Source of the DNA: Candidatus Cloacimonadota bacterium
Lineage (GTDB): Bacteria; Cloacimonadota; Cloacimonadia; Cloacimonadales; Cloacimonadaceae
Reading direction: 5' to 3'
NCBI GenBank assembly: GCA_012728875.1
Contig: JAAYEF010000016.1
Location: 1-64,000, forward strand
DNA length: 64,000 nt
The position numbers and the translations under genes were made by a program. This document shows positions 59,581 to 64,000 of this stretch, piece by piece. Every line of letters begins with the position of its first letter. Positions within the stretch are counted from its first letter, which is position 1. The notes under the pieces are model-generated. The model was not told the DNA's origin, did not search any database, and saw only the letters and a list, made by a program, of their open reading frames with translations.

Positions 59581-60835
59581 TTTTGATGGCACAGAGCTTG
59601 CCACACATGCTGCATTGATCGCTTAATTCACCTGAAGTCTCGCTTTTACGCTTCCTTGCCAGCGAAGGATCGACACTAAGGTCAAAGATGGTCTCCCAAT
59701 CCATCCTCCGTCTGGCTGTGGAAATGGCATCGTCGATCTGAAGGGCTTTGGGACAGCCCCTTGCCAAATCCGCAATGTGGGCAGCAATCCTTGATGCGAT
59801 GATACCTTGCTTGACATCATCCCAATCGGGCAGGCAAAGATGCTCTGCCGGAGTAACATAGCAGAGAAAATCTGCCCCTGCGGATCCTGCCAGGGCTCCT
59901 CCGATCGCTGCCGTGATATGATCATATCCGCTGGCAAAATCAGTGGGCAGCGGCCCCAGAACATAGAACGGTGCATTGTCACACAGCCTTTTCTGTAGCC
60001 GCACATTGGCCTCAATATCCCGATATGGAACATGCCCCGGACCTTCCACCATCACCTGTACACCGGCATCGCGGCAACGGCTCACCAATTCGCCCAGGAC
60101 AATAAGTTCTGCCAGCTGTGTGGCGTCTGAGGCATCGCTGATCGCTCCCGGACGGAATCCATCACCCAGACTAAGCGTTACATCGTGTTTTTGGCAGATC
60201 GATAGTAGACGGTCAAACTGCTCATAGAGCGGATTTTCAGCTTTTGCGTGCAGCATCCAGCGCTTGAGCAGCGATCCGCCCCGACTGACTATCCCGAGGA
60301 GCCTGCTGTCTTTCTGATGTGCTGCCAGGCTCCAACGGTTAATCCCGGCATGAACCGTCATAAAATCCACTCCTTGTTCAGCTTGCAGCTCAATCTCATC
60401 AAAGAGCATGTCCGGTTCAAATGCCAGGATGTCCCTGCCCTGCTGCTCCAGTTTCGATGCCACTGCATAGATCGGCACCGTGCCCAAGATCAGCTCTGTA
60501 TTGGCTATCATCCTTTTTCGGATGGCATCCAGATCTCCCCCCGTGGAGAGATCCATCACCGCATGTGCCCCAAACTCGGAACAGAGCTGAAGCTTGACGA
60601 TCTCGCCATCGGGATCGCAAGCCAGATTGGAACTGCCGATATTGGCATTGATCTTGACGCTCAAGCCGCTGCCGATCCCGACCGGCTTGCTCTTTCTATT
60701 ACGGTTGCTTGGGATCACGACCTCGCCTGCCGCGATTTTCTGGATCAAAATTTCCTGTTCCAGCCCCTCATCTTTTGCCACTGTCATCATCTCAGGGCTC
60801 AGATTGCCTTTTATTGCTTCGCTGTATTGTGTCAT
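59561..60835 (-). CDS. thiC: Phosphomethylpyrimidine synthase
   Basis: Radical SAM enzyme converting AIR to HMP phosphate. 424 residues, the short form without the extra N-terminal domain of proteobacterial ThiC. Seen: GLSVKINANIGSS, STGGDLDAIR, TVPIYAVASK, DFMTVHAGINRW, SRGGSLLKRWM, LSLGDGFRPG, MVEGPGHVPY, APFYVLGPLPTDFASGYDHI and the cluster motif C408-x2-C411-x3-C415 (CSMCGKLC). I choose ATG 60835, which overlaps the thiE stop as ATGA and has GGAG seven bases upstream, over ATG 60847. Confidence 0.96.
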   Translation of the reverse strand: MTQYSEAIKGNLSPEMMTVAKDEGLEQEILIQKIAAGEVVIPSNRNRKSKPVGIGSGLSVKINANIGSSNLACDPDGEIVKLQLCSEFGAHAVMDLSTGGDLDAIRKRMIANTELILGTVPIYAVASKLEQQGRDILAFEPDMLFDEIELQAEQGVDFMTVHAGINRWSLAAHQKDSRLLGIVSRGGSLLKRWMLHAKAENPLYEQFDRLLSICQKHDVTLSLGDGFRPGAISDASDATQLAELIVLGELVSRCRDAGVQVMVEGPGHVPYRDIEANVRLQKRLCDNAPFYVLGPLPTDFASGYDHITAAIGGALAGSAGADFLCYVTPAEHLCLPDWDDVKQGIIASRIAAHIADLARGCPKALQIDDAISTARRRMDWETIFDLSVDPSLARKRKSETSGELSDQCSMCGKLCAIKNDHAHA

Positions 60836-61470
60836 TGTTTTCTCCATAAGTCTTTGATTGTGCGTATATTGTCCCTCAGGGTACGGCTGTCTGTGCAGTC
60901 GCCGAAGTGACGGATCATACTGATGTTTTTGGCTCCCGAAGCCAAAACTTCCTCCAGATTGTTGGGAAAGATGCCTCCGATTGCCACAATGGGATGCTTG
61001 GCTGCGTCTAATACTTGCGCCAGATGAAGAGTTCCCACCGGAGGATCGGGAATGGCTTTGGCCACGGTGGGAAATATGGGCCCAAAGCTGATGTAATCGG
61101 GGCTTTTTCCGCTGGTTTCAATCTCTGTGTTCAGAGCTTCAAATTGCCCCAGGGAGTGAGTGGATACTCCGATCAGCTTATCCGGCAATAGGTTACGCGC
61201 CTGTATCCAATGTATGTCATCCTGTCCCAAATGCAGGCCATCGACATCAGCCAAGAGGCAAAGATCAAGCCTGTCATCGATCAGGAATCGGGTCTGGCTG
61301 CCTTTGCAGATATCTCTCAATTGCTCTGCCAGGATCAGATATTCCCTGTCACACATGGTTTTATCGCGCAGTTGCAGCATCGGAACCCCTTCTTCCACGC
61401 AGATTTTGGTAAATTCCAGGTATCCCAGCCGGGGCTTGGTCATAACGATGTAGAGCCCAAAGTCTTTCAC
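60832..61470 (-). CDS. thiE: Thiamine-phosphate synthase
   Basis: Joins HMP-PP with thiazole phosphate to give thiamine phosphate. 212 residues from GTG 61470, which overlaps the thi4 stop as GTGA; the longer frame runs antisense into thi4. TIM barrel motifs: VPMLQLRDK, LIDDRLDLCLLADVDGLHLG, LIGVSTHSL, DYISFGPIFPTVAK and PIVAIGGIFPNN. The usual start motif YLVTD is GLYIVMTKP. Confidence 0.92.
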   Translation of the reverse strand: MKDFGLYIVMTKPRLGYLEFTKICVEEGVPMLQLRDKTMCDREYLILAEQLRDICKGSQTRFLIDDRLDLCLLADVDGLHLGQDDIHWIQARNLLPDKLIGVSTHSLGQFEALNTEIETSGKSPDYISFGPIFPTVAKAIPDPPVGTLHLAQVLDAAKHPIVAIGGIFPNNLEEVLASGAKNISMIRHFGDCTDSRTLRDNIRTIKDLWRKQ

Positions 61471-62246
61471 TGTCTGCCCCCGGCCAGGCTTTGCCTGATC
61501 AAAGTCGCGGCTTTGACGCCGGAAAGCAACATCCCGCCGAAAATCGGACCCATCCGGTTGCTTCCGCTCACACCGCAGGCTGCCATCCCCGAAACATATA
61601 GTCCCGGATAGATTTCGCCGGTGTATTCCACGCAAGCCTTTTCCCCGGCTTCGGCATTCATGGAGCCCTCATAAGCCATCGTATTGCCGGGCAGATTGAG
61701 CTGAACAGGATTTTTCCGGGTGAGCACAGAAACCACTTCACTGGGATGGCCGGTGGCATCCAATACTATTGTGGAACATAGAGATAGCGGATCAACGTGC
61801 ATTCCGAGCTTGGCAACCGGTGTCCAATTGATCACGACTCCGCAAACCCGCTCGTCTTTGTGCAAGACGTCTTCCATTGAGATTCCGCTGAAGATGGCGG
61901 CGCCTTCATGCGCAGCCCGGTAGATCAGTGCGGAAGTGGCTTCCACGGCATCAACCGTGTAGAATCCCTGTTCTGCCTGCCGGTAGCTGATCCCATATCG
62001 ATCCAGGATTGGCAATACTTCGCTTTGGACTACGATTGTGTTAAAGAGCATCGCCCCTCCCCACATTCCGCCTCCGGGTGCGAGTTTGCCCTCGATCAGG
62101 CAGGTCTTGATCCCATTTGCGGCGAGTTCTGCCGCGCAGATCAATCCGCTCGGACCGCCTCCCACAATGACAACGTCGGTCTGCAAGTTGTCTTGCAGCT
62201 TTTCAAACCATCTCTCGCAGATGGCTTTGGAGATTGTGTACTCCAT
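61467..62246 (-). CDS. thi4: Thi4-family thiazole synthase, sulfide-dependent type
   Basis: 259 residues from ATG 62246 (AAGGGG upstream; codons before it belong to the riboswitch leader). Makes the ADP-thiazole from NAD, glycine and sulfur. Dinucleotide-binding DVVIVGGGPSGLICAAELA, then EGKLAPGGGMWGGAMLFN, VINWTPVAKLGMHVDPL and the C-terminal GSNRMGPIFGGMLLSGVKAA. The position of the suicidal Cys of yeast Thi4 is His150 (GMHVDPL), as in Methanocaldococcus, so it should be a true catalyst using sulfide. First gene of the riboswitch-controlled operon. Confidence 0.93.
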   Translation of the reverse strand: MEYTISKAICERWFEKLQDNLQTDVVIVGGGPSGLICAAELAANGIKTCLIEGKLAPGGGMWGGAMLFNTIVVQSEVLPILDRYGISYRQAEQGFYTVDAVEATSALIYRAAHEGAAIFSGISMEDVLHKDERVCGVVINWTPVAKLGMHVDPLSLCSTIVLDATGHPSEVVSVLTRKNPVQLNLPGNTMAYEGSMNAEAGEKACVEYTGEIYPGLYVSGMAACGVSGSNRMGPIFGGMLLSGVKAATLIRQSLAGGRQ

Positions 62247-62252
62247 ACTATT

Positions 62253-62272
62253 CCCCTTTATTTTATTGGGGG
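62253..62272 (-). promoter_or_regulatory. Predicted hairpin masking the thi4 ribosome-binding site
   Basis: On the minus strand CCCCC (62272-62268) can pair with GGGG of the AAGGGG ribosome site (62256-62253) across an A/T-rich 11-base loop. It lies between the riboswitch aptamer and the start codon. No terminator hairpin is seen, so translational control is likely. Confidence 0.5.
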
Positions 62273-62317
62273 TATGTGAGTTAGCACCTTCGAGCCAGCA
62301 TCGGTGTGATGCGTTTT

Positions 62318-62393
62318 TCTCCCTAGCGCCGGTATTATCCGGATCAGGTTCGAAGGGTATTCTCTCAGCCGAAGTTTCCTTCAGCACCCCTGT
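62318..62393 (-). ncRNA. TPP (THI-box) riboswitch
   Basis: Read on the minus strand the leader shows the aptamer consensus in order: GGGGTGCTGAAGG, GGCTGAGAGAATACCC, TTCGAACCTGATC, GGATAATACCGGCG and CTAGGGA. It precedes thi4-thiE-thiC-thiD and should switch the operon off when thiamine pyrophosphate is abundant. Confidence 0.97.
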
Positions 62394-62402
62394 ATTGAAA
62401 TC

Positions 62403-62431
62403 AATTGTGCAGGATCCGACCTTTCTGTCAA
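62403..62431 (-). promoter_or_regulatory. Possible promoter of the thi operon
   Basis: Consensus -35 TTGACA on the minus strand (62431-62426), 17 bases, then a weak -10 ACAATT (62408-62403), placing the start just ahead of the riboswitch. Confidence 0.4.
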
Positions 62432-62575
62432 TGATTTCTTCACGTTATGCTCTAACTTGTTCCTACTCTTTAAGTTCTCAGGTGACTGCCCGGGAATCAC
62501 ACCATATCGCGGCAGGATTGCCATTATTGCCAGATGGACCGACTCGGCAAAACAGCATCGTTCTGGGAAATATAT

Positions 62576-62633
62576 CTGCAAATTGAGAGATCGGGAATCG
62601 TGGCTAAAGCATTATCCGTTTCGCAATTTGCAG
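62576..62633. promoter_or_regulatory. 10-bp inverted repeat upstream of the carboxyltransferase gene
   Basis: CTGCAAATTG (62576-62585) and CAATTTGCAG (62624-62633) are perfect reverse complements separated by 38 bases. It may be a pair of regulator half-sites or an RNA stem; no regulator is suggested by the context. Confidence 0.5.
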
Positions 62634-62795
62634 TTTTCATTGTCCTGTTGCAAAAAATCCCGGGCAAAAAAAGCCATCCCCCTGTTTTTCTTGACGAAAA
62701 AGAGCCGCTTGCAGATTTTGGATTCTTATCCGGTTTGCGCCGCGAGGCAGGAACCGTAAACAAGTTAAATATCGTTTGGAAAAGAGGATACAGAC

Positions 62796-64000
62796 ATGCT
62801 AACGACCCGAGACGCGATCCAAAAGCTGCTGGACAAAGAGCAAAAAGTCCTGCAGATGGGCGGCGCCAAAGCCGTGGAAAAACAAAAAAGCGGAGGAAAG
62901 CTGACAGCGCGCGAGCGGCTGGACTTGCTTTTCGATCCCGGCACCTTCCGGGAGCTGGATATGTTTGTGGAACACCGCTGTGACAACTTTGGCATGGAAA
63001 AGATTGAAATTCCATCGGATGGTGTGATCACCGGCCACGGTTTGGTGGATGGCCGTCCGGTTTTTGCGTTTTCGCAGGATTTCACCTCCCGGGGCGGTTC
63101 CCTGGGCGAAATGCACGCTGCCAAGATCTGCAAGATCATGGACATGGCTCTCAAGAGCGGGGTTCCCTTGGTGGGAATCCAGGACAGCGGCGGAGCCCGC
63201 ATCCAGGAAGGAGTGGATTCGCTCAAGGGTTATGGCGACATCTTCTTCCGCAATTCCCGTGCCAGCGGCGTGATTCCCCAGATCACCGCCATCATGGGCC
63301 CCTGCGCCGGCGGAGCGGTCTATTCCCCTGCCATGACCGACTTTGTGTTCATGGTGAAAAAAACCAGCTTTATGTTTATCACCGGGCCGGACGTGATCCG
63401 CGCCGTCACGGGCGAAGAGACCACCCAGGAGGAGCTTGGCGGAGCCATGACTCACAACTCCAAGAGCGGAAACGCCCACTTTGCCTGTGAAAACGACGAA
63501 GACGCCATCCAGCAGATCAAATTGCTGCTCTCCTTTTTGCCAGGGAACAACATGGAAGACCCGCCCCGCGCCGAAAGCGGCGACGACCCCTGGCGCCTGT
63601 GTCCGAACCTGGATTCCATCATTCCGGACAACCCCAAGGAAAGCTACAGCATGCACGAGGTGATCCGCACCGTTTTGGACGACGGTCAGTTTTTTGAACC
63701 TCACCTCTATTATGCGCAAAACATCATCGTGGGCTTCGGACGCCTGAACGGACGTGTGGTGGGCGTGGTGGCAAACCAGCCCAAGGTCTTGGCGGGCTGT
63801 CTGGATATCGACGCCTCGGACAAAGCCACGCGCTTCATCCGCTTCTGCGATGCCTTCAACATTCCTATGCTCACCTTTGTGGACGTTCCGGGCTATCTTC
63901 CCGGGCGTGATCAGGAATGGAACGGCATCATCCGCCACGGCGCAAAGCTCTTGTGGTGCTATTCCGAAGCCACGGTTCCCAAACTGACCGTGGTGACCCG
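62796..64000 (+). CDS. Acyl-CoA carboxyltransferase beta subunit (PccB/MmdA type), 3' end beyond window
   Basis: 401 codons visible from ATG 62796 (GAGG about ten bases upstream). Crotonase-like carboxyltransferase with [46 protein letters not shown], the N-domain oxyanion residues in [31 protein letters not shown], and the second-domain [20 protein letters not shown] and [20 protein letters not shown]. It moves a carboxyl between biotin and propionyl-/methylmalonyl-CoA, as in propionyl-CoA carboxylase or Na+-pumping methylmalonyl-CoA decarboxylase. Which one depends on genes past the edge. Confidence 0.93.
   Translation, partial: MLTTRDAIQKLLDKEQKVLQMGGAKAVEKQKSGGKLTARERLDLLFDPGTFRELDMFVEHRCDNFGMEKIEIPSDGVITGHGLVDGRPVFAFSQDFTSRGGSLGEMHAAKICKIMDMALKSGVPLVGIQDSGGARIQEGVDSLKGYGDIFFRNSRASGVIPQITAIMGPCAGGAVYSPAMTDFVFMVKKTSFMFITGPDVIRAVTGEETTQEELGGAMTHNSKSGNAHFACENDEDAIQQIKLLLSFLPGNNMEDPPRAESGDDPWRLCPNLDSIIPDNPKESYSMHEVIRTVLDDGQFFEPHLYYAQNIIVGFGRLNGRVVGVVANQPKVLAGCLDIDASDKATRFIRFCDAFNIPMLTFVDVPGYLPGRDQEWNGIIRHGAKLLWCYSEATVPKLTVVT

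Larger units (their letters stand above)
62392..62795. other. 404-bp gap between divergent thi operon and carboxyltransferase gene
   Basis: Contains the thi promoter, a long-armed inverted repeat at 62576-62633, and a TTGACG (62691-62696) that may be the -35 of the carboxyltransferase promoter. No open frame here has coding character. Confidence 0.5.

Noticed and set aside
62799-63938. 379-codon minus-strand frame opposite the carboxyltransferase gene
   Set aside because: The plus strand encodes clear PccB motifs throughout; the antisense frame exists only because of the codon bias.

Overview
The window looks like a chromosomal segment of a Gram-negative, anaerobic, fermentative bacterium, most likely a member of Candidatus Cloacimonadota (WWE1). 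This is inference. It rests on outer-membrane barrels and a TonB receptor, five secreted proteins ending in a FlgD-like / type IX-style C-terminal domain that closes on a Lys-rich tail, clostridial/archaeal-style ThiC and Thi4, a IleRS of the long (type 2) kind, ferredoxins, an Isc system, and a cobalamin adenosyltransferase plus acyl-CoA carboxyltransferase pair that fits methylmalonyl-CoA (propionate) metabolism. Genes are tightly packed with many 1-4 base stop/start overlaps. No rRNA, tRNA, CRISPR array, intact IS or prophage was seen.

Layout. 0-16 kb: the tail of a secreted protein, purA, then a coupled run (PorV-like barrel, DUF362-ferredoxin, FtsB-like protein, diguanylate cyclase); a secreted protein on the minus strand; an MsmX/UgpC-type ABC ATPase with two outer-membrane proteins; a DUF234-type ATPase on the minus strand with a dyad over its start codon; then a divergent HisRS-like gene, ridA, cobalamin adenosyltransferase, gpmA and a 56-residue ferredoxin. 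16-31 kb: a secreted beta-helix protein, two unrecognised exported proteins, two small cytosolic proteins, ileS, a zinc-ribbon/pseudokinase/FGE fusion, and a secreted M14 carboxypeptidase. This block is flanked by two direct copies of a ~133-bp intergenic repeat. 31-44 kb: YfhO-like membrane protein, mtnA, mtaD and smpB overlapping; queD, engB, mnmG; a DUF5916-like barrel; and an acyl-CoA synthetase. 44-52 kb: a secreted deacetylase-like protein, a TonB receptor with an ABC ATPase, and an Rrf2-iscS-iscU operon in which IscU carries an extra C-terminal domain. 52-58 kb: a methyltransferase; a minus-strand envelope operon (hexapeptide transferase, GT2, ruvB, flippase); a Xer recombinase; and a small barrel. 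58-64 kb: thi4-thiE-thiC-thiD under a TPP riboswitch, then the start of a biotin-dependent carboxyltransferase running off the window.

The most unusual items are the dispersed repeat, which is built from 11-bp iterons in forward and inverted arrays; the degenerate-kinase/formylglycine-generating-enzyme fusion; the HisRS-like protein that has lost the RGLDYY histidine motif; the IscU-FSCA fusion; and the Thi4 operon, where a His replaces the suicidal Cys and a predicted hairpin could mask the ribosome-binding site below the riboswitch.
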